A DNA stretch of 54,799 nucleotides from DASYCK01 sp036500205 (GTDB lineage: Bacteria; Myxococcota_A; Polyangia; Fen-1088). A program made the translations under genes and the position numbers. Below, in pieces: positions 16,572 through 28,025 of the stretch. The DNA lies in the NCBI GenBank assembly GCA_036500205.1, contig DASYCK010000195.1:1-54799 (forward strand), in the 5' to 3' direction. Position 1 is the first letter of the stretch; each line of letters starts with the position of its first letter. The notes below the pieces were generated by a model. The model searched no databases and had not been told where the DNA came from. It worked only from the letters and a program-made list of their open reading frames with translations.

Positions 16572-17768
16572 ATGGCGAGGTCCTCCAGCTTTCTGATTTT
16601 CTTCGCGGTGGTGCTAATCGTTCTTGGCGCCATTCACTATTATTTGTGGGCGCGCCTGGTGCGGGACACGCAGCTCCCGGGGCCTTGGAGGCTTGTCGCG
16701 TCACTGGCCATTGCGCTGGCCGGTCTCAGCGTTCCGGTCGTCCTGGTGTTCTTTCGCAGCCCGTCGGCCCACGCGGTCAGCCGGGCGCTCGTTTGGGCTG
16801 CCTTCATTTGGCTGGGCGCGATGTTCCTGTTGCTGGTGGCCGTGGCGGCCACCGACGCGCTTCGCCTGGGACTTTGGGGCGTCCGTCGTTTCACCGGCGC
16901 GGCAAGTCCAGATGATGAAAGACGGCGTTTTCTGGCACGCTGGATCGCTGGTGGCGTCGCCCTCACCACCTCCGGCCTGGCCGCGTGGGGCGTGCGGGCC
17001 GCCATCGGTCCAGTGGCCGTTCGCCGGGTCGAGGTGACGCTCCCGCGCTTGAAGCGAGGGCATGATGGCCTCTCCATCGCTCAGCTCACCGATTTACACA
17101 TCGGGCCCACCATCGATGGTCGCCATTTGGCGGCAATCGTCGAGACCACCAATGCGCTCGCCCCCGACATTATCGCCATAACCGGCGATCTGGTGGATGG
17201 CTCGGTGGCCGAGTTACGCGACGCCGTGGCCCCCCTGGCGGACCTGAGGGCGCCCTGCGGAGTCTTCTTCGTTACTGGCAATCACGAATACTTTTCTGGA
17301 GCCCAGCAATGGGTGGACGAGGTCACCCGGCTGGGAATCAAAGTGTTGAGGAATGAACGGGTCGAGGTGACCCGCAATGGCGAGATCCTCGACCTGGCCG
17401 GAGTCGACGATCTCTCGGCGGCGCGCTTTGGCGGTGGCCACGGCGAGGACCTCGGGAAGGCGCTGCGGGATCGCGATCCAGGGCGAGCGGTCGTCCTGCT
17501 GGCCCATCAGCCACGAACGGTGCTGCGCGCGGCGCAGTTCGGCGTCGATCTCCAGCTCTCCGGGCACACCCACGGTGGGCAGATCTGGCCGTTCGGCGCG
17601 CTGGTGGCCCTGCAGCAGGTCTTTCTCGCGGGTCTGCACCGGAGACAGGACACCCAGGTCTACGTCAGCCGAGGTACCGGTTACTGGGGGCCGCCCATGC
17701 GCATCGGGGCGCCCGCAGAGATCGCCCAGATCGTTCTCAGGGCGGCGGCGCGCAGCGACGGCGCGTAG
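16572..17768 (+). CDS. Membrane-anchored metallophosphoesterase (YkuE/YaeI-like)
   Basis: The 398-residue protein has four N-terminal hydrophobic helices (about residues 5-27, 38-60, 70-95 and 120-145) followed by a calcineurin-like phosphoesterase domain. Metal-binding motifs are TDLHIG, GDLVDG, GNHEY and GHTHGGQ. Family members act on phosphodiesters such as UDP-diacylglucosamine or other lipid-linked substrates; the substrate here is unknown. ATG 16572 is preceded by GGTGAGG five bases away; a GTG at 16551 is also possible. It is co-directional with the GDT1 gene ten bases downstream. Confidence 0.9.
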   Translation: MARSSSFLIFFAVVLIVLGAIHYYLWARLVRDTQLPGPWRLVASLAIALAGLSVPVVLVFFRSPSAHAVSRALVWAAFIWLGAMFLLLVAVAATDALRLGLWGVRRFTGAASPDDERRRFLARWIAGGVALTTSGLAAWGVRAAIGPVAVRRVEVTLPRLKRGHDGLSIAQLTDLHIGPTIDGRHLAAIVETTNALAPDIIAITGDLVDGSVAELRDAVAPLADLRAPCGVFFVTGNHEYFSGAQQWVDEVTRLGIKVLRNERVEVTRNGEILDLAGVDDLSAARFGGGHGEDLGKALRDRDPGRAVVLLAHQPRTVLRAAQFGVDLQLSGHTHGGQIWPFGALVALQQVFLAGLHRRQDTQVYVSRGTGYWGPPMRIGAPAEIAQIVLRAAARSDGA

Positions 17769-17777
17769 ACTGCGCCC

Positions 17778-18062
17778 ATGAATTCCTTCGACTGGAAAAC
17801 GTTGCTGTCGACCTTCGGCGCCGTCTTCATCGCCGAGCTGGGCGACAAGACGCAGCTCGCGACGCTGTCGCTGTCCTCGGGCGGCTCGTCGAAGTGGGCC
17901 GTCTTCGCCGGCTCGGCCCTGGCCCTGTGCACCACTTCGGCCATCGCCGTCCTGGCGGGGGGGCTGATCTCGCGCGTGATCCCGCCGCACTATCTGCGTC
18001 GGATCGCGGGCGGGGTCTTCATCCTGCTCGGCGTGCTGTACATCGCCACGCGCGCCGATTGA
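17778..18062 (+). CDS. GDT1/UPF0016 family membrane protein (single-repeat form)
   Basis: The 94-residue protein has three predicted membrane helices and the family signature ELGDKTQLA in helix 1. GDT1/MneA proteins move Mn2+ or Ca2+ and usually contain two such repeats, so this one has half the usual length and probably works as a dimer. No second half is encoded nearby. It starts nine bases after the metallophosphoesterase stop, suggesting co-transcription; manganese supply to the phosphoesterase is a possible link. Confidence 0.85.
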   Translation: MNSFDWKTLLSTFGAVFIAELGDKTQLATLSLSSGGSSKWAVFAGSALALCTTSAIAVLAGGLISRVIPPHYLRRIAGGVFILLGVLYIATRAD

Positions 18063-18069
18063 GCCCGCC

Positions 18070-19464
18070 TCAGGGGGGGCGCTTCTCGACGAGATCGAGC
18101 GCGGCGACGCGATAGGCCTCGGCCAGCGTGGGAAAATTGAAGATGTTCTCGACGAAGGTGTCGACGCTCATCTGGCCGAGCAGCGCCATCTGACCGACGT
18201 GAACCAGCTCGGTGGCACCCTCGCCCACGATGTGCACGCCCAGCAGCTTGCGCCCCGACGCATCGGCCACCAGCTTCAGCAAGCCGTCGGTGATGCCGGA
18301 GATCTGGCCGCGCGCCACCTCGTCGAAGCGGGCCCGCCCCACCAGCGCCGCCCCGGAGCGCTTCGTCACCTCTTCCTCGCTGAGCCCCACGGAGGCCATC
18401 TCGGGGATGGTGTAGATGCCGATGGGGATGGTGTCGGTCCCCGCCCCTTCGGTCAGGCCCAGCGCGTGCCGGGCGGCGCGGCGCCCCTGCTCCATCGCCG
18501 TGGCGGCCAGCGCCGGCGGCCCCACCACGTCACCGACCGCGTAAATGTGAGGCTGGGCGGTGCGACAGTGCTCATCGACCGCCAGCAACCCGCGCGGGTT
18601 GGCGGCCAGCCCCGCCGCCGCCAGATTCAATTCGTCGACGTTGGCGGCCCGCCCCAGCGCCACCAGCATCTTGTCCGAGGCGATCACCCGCCCGTCGGAC
18701 AACGTCGTCAACACCTGGGTGACGCCGTCGAAGGTCACGCCGCCGATGGTCTGTTCGCCGATGTAGGTCGCGCCGGCGCGCTGAAACGCCTCGACGAACT
18801 TTCCCACCAGCTCGCCGTCCATGAATTTCAGGGGGCGGTCGGCCCGGTCGATCATCGTGACCTTGACGCCCAGGGCCGCGAACACCGACGCGTACTCGCT
18901 GGCGATGACCCCGCCTCCCAGCACGGTCAGTGACGCAGGCAGATAGAGCATCGACAGGATCGAATCGCTGTCGAGGATGTTCTCGTGATCGATGGGGATC
19001 TCGGGGGGATTGCGCGGGCGCGAGCCGGTCGCCACGACGATCACGTCGGCCTGGAACTGGGCCTTGTCGCCTCCGACGGTGACCATCTCGATGTCGTGCG
19101 CCGAGACGAAGCGCGCCCGGCCATGATGTCGCTCGATGCCGTTGCGATCGATCTGTCGCCCCATGTAGTGGGCGTGCGCGGAGACGACCTGATCCAGCCG
19201 GGCCATCAACGACGCCACCTCGACGCCGGCGCGCGGGGACGCTCCCCAGATTGCGGCGTCTCGGCCCAGGCGGGTCGCCTGGGCGGCGCTCTCGCGCAAG
19301 GTCTTGCTGGGGATGGTCCCGCGATGGACGCAGGCGCCCCCCACCGCCCGTTCGTGCTCGATCAGCACCACCGAGCGACCGGCCTTGACCGCTTGAATGG
19401 CCGCCTTCTGGCCGGCGGGGCCGCTGCCGATCACCAGAACGTCGCAGCGGCGAATCGGCGTCAT
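18070..19464 (-). CDS. sthA: Soluble pyridine nucleotide transhydrogenase
   Basis: SthA is an FAD enzyme that transfers hydride between NADPH and NAD+. The 464-residue protein has the flavin motif VIGSGPAGQKAA near the N-terminus, a second dinucleotide fold (LGGGVIASEYA) and the YAVGDVVGPPALA block. The active-site region reads GGACVHRGTIPSK: only one cysteine of the usual redox pair is present, as in SthA and unlike lipoamide dehydrogenase. ATG 19464 overlaps the HDOD gene stop as ATGA, so the two are probably coupled. Confidence 0.9.
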   Translation of the reverse strand: MTPIRRCDVLVIGSGPAGQKAAIQAVKAGRSVVLIEHERAVGGACVHRGTIPSKTLRESAAQATRLGRDAAIWGASPRAGVEVASLMARLDQVVSAHAHYMGRQIDRNGIERHHGRARFVSAHDIEMVTVGGDKAQFQADVIVVATGSRPRNPPEIPIDHENILDSDSILSMLYLPASLTVLGGGVIASEYASVFAALGVKVTMIDRADRPLKFMDGELVGKFVEAFQRAGATYIGEQTIGGVTFDGVTQVLTTLSDGRVIASDKMLVALGRAANVDELNLAAAGLAANPRGLLAVDEHCRTAQPHIYAVGDVVGPPALAATAMEQGRRAARHALGLTEGAGTDTIPIGIYTIPEMASVGLSEEEVTKRSGAALVGRARFDEVARGQISGITDGLLKLVADASGRKLLGVHIVGEGATELVHVGQMALLGQMSVDTFVENIFNFPTLAEAYRVAALDLVEKRPP

Positions 19465-20384
19465 AGCGTCATCGATTCGACGGCGCGCGCCACCGAGGGG
19501 CGCTTGGCTATCAGCTGCGCCAGATCGGCGGGATAGAGGTTCAGCTCGGCCACCACGGCGTGGCGGCGAATGTCCTCGTCGAAGGTGGGCTGGGGCTCGC
19601 CGAGATCGGTGGCGAACAGATCGGACAGACAGGCGACCGCGGCCTCGCGACGTCCGGCCGTGGCCGACTCGAAGCGCGCGTAGAAGGAGATGGCGTTCAG
19701 CACCGGCAACGGCAGCGCCCAGCTCGCGGCGATGCGCAGCCCCACCCCCACGTGAAACTCGTCCAGCAAGGCGGCCAGTTGCTCGCCCGCCACCTGCCCG
19801 GCGCCCCCGGAGGTCACCTTGGCGCGTTCGCGCTGGGCATCGGCGATGACTTGAAGCAAGGCTGGCTTCCCCACCGCGTGGAGCAGCCCGCACAAGAACG
19901 CGCTCTCGACGTTGGAGCGGAGAAGCCGGGCCACCTCCTTGGCGAAGATCCCGGACGCCAGCCCGTGGCGCCACAACCGCTTCAGCTCGGCCTCGTAGCC
20001 TGGCACCTTGAAGGTTCCGCTTTGCAGCGACGCCGCCAGCACGATCTCGGTGACCGTCTCCATCCCCAACCTGGCCACCGCCTGCTGCAGCGACACGATG
20101 GGCATGGACGGCATGTAGGCGGGCGAGTTGGCGATGCGCAGCACCTGTCCCGCCAGCGACGGATCGCGGTGAATCAGGTTCGACAACTGCAACGCGTCGA
20201 CCTTGGGCTGGCTGGTCAGCGCCAGCACCTGGCTGGCCACCTGGGGCAAGAGCGGCAGGGCGATCGCGCCCGCCCCCAGCTTCTCGGCCACCAGCTCGCG
20301 CAGGACGGCGTGCTCGCCGGTTTGTTGTGAAAGGGAATCCCTCAGGCTCCCCACCACCTGAAGCGTGGGTTCCTGCGTCGGCAT
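19461..20384 (-). CDS. HDOD domain signalling protein
   Basis: HDOD domains are catalytically dead relatives of HD phosphohydrolases used as signalling scaffolds. The 307-residue protein has an HDOD domain at about residues 40-235, with LPLLPQVASQVLAL, LIHRDPSLAGQVLRIANSPAY, AVARLGMETVTEIVLAAS and LCGLLHAVGKPAL. No other domain is visible. It is transcribed divergently from a Ser/Thr kinase that itself ends in an HDOD domain, and it is coupled to sthA. The start may also be a GTG four codons upstream. Confidence 0.85.
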   Translation of the reverse strand: MPTQEPTLQVVGSLRDSLSQQTGEHAVLRELVAEKLGAGAIALPLLPQVASQVLALTSQPKVDALQLSNLIHRDPSLAGQVLRIANSPAYMPSMPIVSLQQAVARLGMETVTEIVLAASLQSGTFKVPGYEAELKRLWRHGLASGIFAKEVARLLRSNVESAFLCGLLHAVGKPALLQVIADAQRERAKVTSGGAGQVAGEQLAALLDEFHVGVGLRIAASWALPLPVLNAISFYARFESATAGRREAAVACLSDLFATDLGEPQPTFDEDIRRHAVVAELNLYPADLAQLIAKRPSVARAVESMTL

Positions 20385-20400
20385 CGCGAAGGGCACGTCA

Positions 20401-20439
20401 GGTTCCTGTCGGTCAGCGCGCCGAATATCTTTAGGAACC
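20401..20439. promoter_or_regulatory. Inverted repeat in the divergent HDOD / kinase-HDOD promoter region
   Basis: GGTTCCT (20401-20407) and AGGAACC (20433-20439) are perfect inverted copies with 25 bases between them, inside the 84-base gap of the divergent pair. They could be the binding site of a shared regulator. Confidence 0.4.
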
Positions 20440-20468
20440 CACGCAACCTGTCGAAATAACCGGAAGAC

Positions 20469-22472
<2,004 letters not shown>

Positions 22473-22555
22473 GACCCACGAGGGAGCACGGAACCACAGC
22501 GCCGCCCCGACGAGACCGAGGTTGCTCTGCCGATGCTGGCGGTTAGATTGCCTGG

Positions 22556-23923
22556 ATGGAGATCGCGAGCGTGAACCCGGCGACCGGGGAGACCTTGAAG
22601 ACGTTCGTCGCGGATGATGCGGGGGTCATCGAGGAGAAGGTGGCGCGGGCGCGGGCGGCGTTTGGGACCTGGCGTGAGATCGCCGTGGAGGAGCGGGCCC
22701 GGGTGGTGCGCGAGGCGGGACGGATCTTGGAGGCGGAGCGGGAGCGGTTCGCCGCGCTGGCGACCCTGGAGATGGGGAAGCCTATCCGGGCGGCGCGGGA
22801 CGAGGTGACGAAGTGCGCGGCGGCCTGTCGCTACTACGCCGAGAATGCCGCCACCTTCCTGAAGCCCGAGCAGGTCGCGGGCGCGGATCAGGCGGTCTGG
22901 TTCGAGCCGCTCGGCGTGGTGCTGGCGGTGATGCCCTGGAACTTTCCCTACTGGCAGGTCATCCGCTTCGCCGCGCCGGCGCTGACGGCCGGCAACGTCG
23001 GTCTGTTGAAGCATGCCTCGAATGTTCCGCAATGCGCGCTGGCGCTGGGCGAGCTGTTCCAGCGCGCCGGGGCGCCCGCCGGCGCCTTTCAAGCCTTGCT
23101 GGTGGGGTCGAGCGCGATCGAACGGCTGATCGCCGATCCGCGGATCGCGGCGGTGACCCTGACGGGGAGCGACGCCGCCGGGCGCGCGGTGGGGAGCGCC
23201 GCCGGCGCGCAGGTGAAGAAGTCGGTCCTCGAGCTGGGGGGGAGCGATCCCTTCATCGTCCTGGCGAGCGCCGACCTCGGTCGAGCGGTGGAGACCGCCG
23301 TCAAGGCGCGCATCGTCAACAACGGCCAGTCGTGCATCGCCGCCAAGCGCTTCATCGTCGTCGACCCCGTCTACGATCGCTTCGCGGCGGCGTTCGTCGA
23401 ACGGATGCGGGCCCTGAAGGTCGGCGATCCCTCCCGCGACGACACCGAGGTGGGGCCGCTGGCCACCCCCGACATCCGCAAGGAGGTGGCGCGCCAGGTG
23501 GACGACTCGGTGACGGCGGGCGCCCGCCTGTTGCTCGGCGGACAATCGAAGGACGGGCCGGGCAACTATTACCCGCCCACGGTGCTGGGCGAGGTGCCGT
23601 CTCACGCCCCCGCCGCGCGCGACGAGGTGTTTGGTCCGGTGGCCGCGCTGTTCCGGGTGCCCGACGCCGCCACCGCGCTGGCCACGGCCAACAGCTCGTC
23701 GTTCGGTCTGGCTGCCAGCGTATGGACCAACGATCGCACCGAGGCCCTCCATTTCGCGCACGCGCTCGAGGTCGGCAGCGTGTTCGTGAACGACATGGTG
23801 GCGTCGGACCCCCGCTTCCCGTTCGGCGGCGTGAAGCAGTCCGGCTACGGCCGCGAGCTGGGGCCCTTCGGCCTGCGTGAGTTCGTCAACGTGAAGACGG
23901 TCCGCCTGACCCTGCCGACCTAG
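22556..23923 (+). CDS. Aldehyde dehydrogenase, succinate-semialdehyde type
   Basis: The 455-residue NAD(P)+-dependent dehydrogenase begins ASVNPATGETL. It shows MPWNFPYWQ (cofactor and substrate channel), the catalytic Glu in LELGGSDPF and the catalytic Cys in NNGQSCIAAKRF. C-terminal PFGGVKQSGYGRELG is conserved. The shorter length and these motifs resemble succinate-semialdehyde dehydrogenases of the GabD1/Synechocystis type, but related aldehydes are possible. No gabT or other pathway gene is adjacent. Confidence 0.9.
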   Translation: MEIASVNPATGETLKTFVADDAGVIEEKVARARAAFGTWREIAVEERARVVREAGRILEAERERFAALATLEMGKPIRAARDEVTKCAAACRYYAENAATFLKPEQVAGADQAVWFEPLGVVLAVMPWNFPYWQVIRFAAPALTAGNVGLLKHASNVPQCALALGELFQRAGAPAGAFQALLVGSSAIERLIADPRIAAVTLTGSDAAGRAVGSAAGAQVKKSVLELGGSDPFIVLASADLGRAVETAVKARIVNNGQSCIAAKRFIVVDPVYDRFAAAFVERMRALKVGDPSRDDTEVGPLATPDIRKEVARQVDDSVTAGARLLLGGQSKDGPGNYYPPTVLGEVPSHAPAARDEVFGPVAALFRVPDAATALATANSSSFGLAASVWTNDRTEALHFAHALEVGSVFVNDMVASDPRFPFGGVKQSGYGRELGPFGLREFVNVKTVRLTLPT

Positions 23924-23933
23924 GATCACGCCA

Positions 23934-23958
23934 GCGCGGGCCCGCGGCCCCCCCGCGC
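23934..23958. terminator. GC-rich hairpin between convergent genes
   Basis: GCGCGGG (23934-23940) pairs with CCCGCGC (23952-23958) in the 38-base gap between the aldehyde dehydrogenase and MFS genes. It has no T-run on either strand. Confidence 0.3.
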
Positions 23959-23961
23959 ACC

Positions 23962-25230
23962 TCAGCGCAATTTCTCGAGCCGCCGCAGCGCTGGGGCGCG
24001 CCAGGCCGCCGCCGTCACCACCAGCAACGTCATCACCCCTCCGAAGACGACGGAGGGGACGGTCCCCAGCAGTCGCGCGGCCAGGCCCGACTCGAAGGCC
24101 CCGATCTCGTTCGACGAACCCACGAAGATCTGGTTGAAGGCCGACACGCGCCCCAGCATCGACGGCGGCACCCGCATCTGCATCAGCGTTCCCCGGATCA
24201 CCACGCTGATCATGTCGACGGCGCCGCTGACGGCGAGGATCATCAGCGACAGCACGAACGAACGGGACAGCGCGAAGGCGATCATGCACACCCCGAACAG
24301 CGCCACCGCCGTCAGCATCGTCGCGCCGGCGCGCCGGAACGGCTGCCGCCACATCAACACCAGCGACATTCCGACGGCGCCCAGGGCGGGGGCGGCGCGC
24401 AAGAAGCCGAAGCCGCGTGGGCCCACGCGCAGGATGTCCTCGGCGAACACCGGCAACAGCGCCACCGCGCCCCCGAACAGGACCGCGAACAGATCGAGCG
24501 CGATGGCGGGCAGGATGATCGGCTCGCGGCGCAAGAACCGAAACCCTTCGACGAGGCTGGAGAACATCGGCGCCCCGCCCGCCGGCGCCGACGGCGGGGC
24601 CAGGGTCGAGGACATCCAGAGCCAGCCGAATAGCGCCCCCAGGAACAGCGCGGTCGCCACCGCGTGCGTGCTCGGTGCGCCGAGGGCGGCGTACAGCCCG
24701 CCACCGAGCGCCGGCCCGGTCACCGCCGTGAGCTGCCACAACCCGCTGCGCCAGCTGACCGCGGCCGGCAACAGCGGGCGCGGCACGATCACGGAGATCA
24801 GCACCGAGCGCACCGGTTGCAGGAAGCTTCGACAGATCCCCGTCACCGCGATGATGCCGTACGCCAGCCCTTGAACGGTGTGCACGGTCAATCCCGCCTG
24901 GAGCCGGCTCAGCAGCCACAACGCCGCGGCCGAGAGCATCAGCATGACCAGCGCCACCGTGCCGATTCGCCGCGAATCTCGCATGTCGGCCAGGTGACCG
25001 GCGGGCAGCGCGCAGGCAATGAAGGGGAGCGCCTCGGCCAGCCCCAGCACCCCCAGCGACAGCGGATCGTGGGTCAGCGCGTACAGCTGGTAAGCCAGCG
25101 CGGCCTCTTGCACCTGCGACGCCAGCGCCGCCGTCGCCAGGCTGAGCAGAAACCAGCGGTAGTGATGCAGGCGCCAGATTTCGAAGCGCGACGGCTCCGG
25201 CGCGGGGGGCGAGGAATTGTCTGTCTCCAT
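23962..25230 (-). CDS. MFS transporter (MFS_3/EntS-like exporter)
   Basis: The 422-residue protein has about 12 hydrophobic helices and features of the MFS_3 (transmembrane secretion effector) group: FEIWRLHHYRWFLLS at the N-terminus, ADMRDSRRIG between helices 2 and 3, and LMQMRVPPSMLGRVSAFNQIFVGSSNEIGAFESG in the second half. EntS-like members export siderophores or drugs; the substrate here is unknown. It is divergent from the M1 aminopeptidase gene, 58 bases apart. Confidence 0.88.
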   Translation of the reverse strand: METDNSSPPAPEPSRFEIWRLHHYRWFLLSLATAALASQVQEAALAYQLYALTHDPLSLGVLGLAEALPFIACALPAGHLADMRDSRRIGTVALVMLMLSAAALWLLSRLQAGLTVHTVQGLAYGIIAVTGICRSFLQPVRSVLISVIVPRPLLPAAVSWRSGLWQLTAVTGPALGGGLYAALGAPSTHAVATALFLGALFGWLWMSSTLAPPSAPAGGAPMFSSLVEGFRFLRREPIILPAIALDLFAVLFGGAVALLPVFAEDILRVGPRGFGFLRAAPALGAVGMSLVLMWRQPFRRAGATMLTAVALFGVCMIAFALSRSFVLSLMILAVSGAVDMISVVIRGTLMQMRVPPSMLGRVSAFNQIFVGSSNEIGAFESGLAARLLGTVPSVVFGGVMTLLVVTAAAWRAPALRRLEKLR

Positions 25231-25249
25231 CTGACGATGCGCCTTGCCT

Positions 25250-25255
25250 TATAGT
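25250..25255 (+). promoter_or_regulatory. Possible -10 element of the M1 aminopeptidase gene
   Basis: TATAGT lies 34 bases upstream of TTG 25289. No clear -35 hexamer is seen. A transcript from here would exclude the upstream TTG at 25244 and supports the later start. Confidence 0.35.
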
Positions 25256-25288
25256 ACCGCTCACACCACTTTGAATCGCGAGGACACC

Positions 25289-27874
25289 TTGTCACTTGGA
25301 AAGAACTTTCGTCTCCCCCGCAGCGTGCTTCCCCGCGCCTACCGCGCCGAGCTGGCCGTCGATCTGGAACATGACCGCTTCGACGGACGCCTCGAGATCG
25401 ACGTCGCGCTGGAGGTGCCCACGTCGCGGGTGCACCTCCACGCGGTGGGGCTGACGGTCGCCGAAGCGCGCGCCGCCGTCGCCGGCCTCACGGCGGCCAC
25501 GCCCACCGTCGAGACCGACGAGGCGAGCGAGACGCTGACCTTGGTGTTCGCGACGCCGCTGCCGGCGGGCGCCGCGACCTTGCAGCTCGCCTGGACCGGA
25601 AATTTCAGCCCTGGGCTGCGCGGCCTCTACCGCGCGGGGCGGATCGCCGTCACCCAGTTCGAGGCGGCCGACGCCCGCCGCGTGTTCCCCTGCTTCGACG
25701 AGCCCGCCTTCAAGGCCACCTGGGCGCTGTCGCTGCGCGACGTCCCCCCGGGGGTCGCCGCGCTGTCGAACGGCGCCATCATCGAGGAGAAGACCGCCCC
25801 CGACGGCAAGCGCCACATTCGCTTCGCGCCCACGCCCGTGCTGTCGTCGTACTTGATCGCCGTGGCGATCGGCGAGCTCGTCTCGAGCGAGCCGCAGGTT
25901 GCCTCGAACGTCCCCGTGCGGACCTGGGCCGTCCCCACCAAGCAGGCCCTCACCGCCTTCGCCCAGGAGGCGGCCACCGCGGTGTTGCCGAAGCTGGAGA
26001 GCTACTTCGGGCTCCCCTACCCGTTCGGAAAGCTCGACCAGCTCGGCATCCCCGACTTCGAGGCGGGCGCCATGGAGAACGCAGGCTGCATCACCTTCCG
26101 CGAGGTGGCGCTGCTGCTCGATCCCGCCACCGCGCCGCTGGCGGTGCAGAAGCGGGTCGCCGAGGTGATCACGCACGAGCTGGCGCACCAGTGGTTCGGA
26201 AATCTCGTCACCATGGTGTGGTGGGACGATCTGTGGCTGAACGAGGCGTTCGCCACCTGGATGGCGTTCAAGATCGTCGATGCCTGGCGGCCCGACTGGC
26301 GCATCTGGATGGACTTCGAGGTCGGCAAGGGCTCGGCGCTGGTCCTGGACGCCATGCAATCAGCCCACCCCATCCGCGCCGAGATCCTGAACGCCGAGGA
26401 GGCGGGTGAATCCTTCGACGCCATCACCTACGAAAAGGGGGGCGCCGTCCTGCGCATGATCGAGGGCTACCTGGGCGAGGAGCGCTTCCGCGACGGGATC
26501 CGCCTGTACATGCAGCGGCACAAGGAAGGCAACGCCACCGCCGACGATCTGTGGGGCGCCCTGGGAACTTCCTCGGGCGAACCGATCGTCGAGCTGGCGA
26601 ACGGCTGGATCAGGCGTACCGGTTATCCAGTGGTGTCGGTGGCGTTGACCACCGACGCCACGGGCAAACCGGCGCTGTCGCTGCGGCAGCAGCGCTTCTT
26701 CTCCGATCCCACGGCGCGGGAAGGCGGCGCTCCCACCCGCTGGCTCATCCCCATGGTGGTTCGCTTTCGCGACGCCGACGGTCTCAAGGAACATCGGGTC
26801 CTGTTCGGCGACGAGACGGCGACCGTATCGCTGCCGGCGCGCGGGGCCGTGCAGTTCGTGGTGGCGAACGCGGCAGCGGCCGGATTCTATCGCTGCCGCT
26901 ACGACAGCGCGCTGCTGGCGATGATCGGCACGACCGTGGCGGCCGCGACCGGTGCTCTGGCGCCCATCGAGCGCATGACGGTGATCTCCGATCAGTGGGC
27001 GCTGGTGCGGGCCGGGGTGGAGACCGTGGGGGCGTTCCTCGATCTGGTGTCGGCGATGGCGGCCGAGACCGACCCCTTCGTGCTGGACGAGCTGATCGGC
27101 CGGCTGTCGCTGCTCGAGTCACGGCACGTCGCCGACGGCGATCGGGTCGCGTTCCAGGGCGTCGTGGCGAAGCTGTTCCGCCAGGCGGCGGCGCCGCTGG
27201 GCTGGCAATCAGCCACGGCCAATCCGGAGACGGACGACACCCGCCTGCGCCGCGCCGCCCTGCTGCGCGCGCTGGTGCTCGTCGCCCGCGAACCGGCGGC
27301 CGTCGCCGAGGCGGAGCGGCGTTGCCAGAGCCACCTCGCCGCGGCGCCGGGCACGCCGCTCGATCCGAACCTGCTCGATCTGGTGGTCACGGCGGCAGCC
27401 CGCAGCGCCGACCAGGCCCGCTTCGACGAGTTCGCGCGCCGGGCCACCACCGAGTTGGATCCGGCGACGAAGCGTCGCTTCCTGCACGCGCTCGCGCGCA
27501 TCGAGACGTCCGCCTTGATTCCCCGCGCCGTCGAGGCGGCGATGACCGACCTCGTCCCCATGCAGGACTTCACCTCCTACATATCGGTGCTGCTCTCGAA
27601 CCGCGCCGCGCGCGAGGCGACCTGGCGCCTCATCCGCGATCGCTGGACCGAGGTCCACGCCAAGGCGGACTCCCCCATGCTGTTGCGACGGCTCATCGAA
27701 GGGCTGGGGGCGCTGCCCGAGCGGCGGCATCTGGAGGAGGTCGAGGCTTTTCTCGCCGCGCACCCCATCGGCGCCGCCAAGCAGGCCACCTCGCAAACCT
27801 TGGAGCGGATGCGCACCGACTGCGCGCTTCGCGAACGCTTGATGCCACAAATTTCGGCGTGGCTTACCAAATGA
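25289..27874 (+). CDS. M1 family zinc aminopeptidase
   Basis: The 861-residue enzyme removes N-terminal residues from peptides. Exopeptidase motif GAMEN is at 260-264 and the zinc site HELAH-x18-E at 296-319 (HELAHQWFGN, WLNEAFATW). The N-terminal beta domain and the ERAP1-like helical C-terminal domain are both present, so it is full length. TTG 25289 is preceded by GAGGA; a TTG at 25244 would add 15 residues. No signal peptide is visible, so it is probably cytoplasmic. Confidence 0.93.
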   Translation: MSLGKNFRLPRSVLPRAYRAELAVDLEHDRFDGRLEIDVALEVPTSRVHLHAVGLTVAEARAAVAGLTAATPTVETDEASETLTLVFATPLPAGAATLQLAWTGNFSPGLRGLYRAGRIAVTQFEAADARRVFPCFDEPAFKATWALSLRDVPPGVAALSNGAIIEEKTAPDGKRHIRFAPTPVLSSYLIAVAIGELVSSEPQVASNVPVRTWAVPTKQALTAFAQEAATAVLPKLESYFGLPYPFGKLDQLGIPDFEAGAMENAGCITFREVALLLDPATAPLAVQKRVAEVITHELAHQWFGNLVTMVWWDDLWLNEAFATWMAFKIVDAWRPDWRIWMDFEVGKGSALVLDAMQSAHPIRAEILNAEEAGESFDAITYEKGGAVLRMIEGYLGEERFRDGIRLYMQRHKEGNATADDLWGALGTSSGEPIVELANGWIRRTGYPVVSVALTTDATGKPALSLRQQRFFSDPTAREGGAPTRWLIPMVVRFRDADGLKEHRVLFGDETATVSLPARGAVQFVVANAAAAGFYRCRYDSALLAMIGTTVAAATGALAPIERMTVISDQWALVRAGVETVGAFLDLVSAMAAETDPFVLDELIGRLSLLESRHVADGDRVAFQGVVAKLFRQAAAPLGWQSATANPETDDTRLRRAALLRALVLVAREPAAVAEAERRCQSHLAAAPGTPLDPNLLDLVVTAAARSADQARFDEFARRATTELDPATKRRFLHALARIETSALIPRAVEAAMTDLVPMQDFTSYISVLLSNRAAREATWRLIRDRWTEVHAKADSPMLLRRLIEGLGALPERRHLEEVEAFLAAHPIGAAKQATSQTLERMRTDCALRERLMPQISAWLTK

Positions 27875-28025
27875 GAGAACAGAACTAGAATCATCGGGGC
27901 ACCTGCGCCAAAATCCCCGAGGTCTCTTTGCGAAGTCTCTTTCGAGATCTCGGCAAGGATTTCATTGGCGCGCCTTGACAGCTTCGGCGCGCGCAGCGAC
28001 TCTAACCCGGCCCCCCGCGCGACAC

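Noticed and set aside
25265..26359. A long minus-strand frame opposite the M1 aminopeptidase.
   Set aside because: Shadow of high-GC coding sequence; the plus strand has the GAMEN and HELAH motifs.
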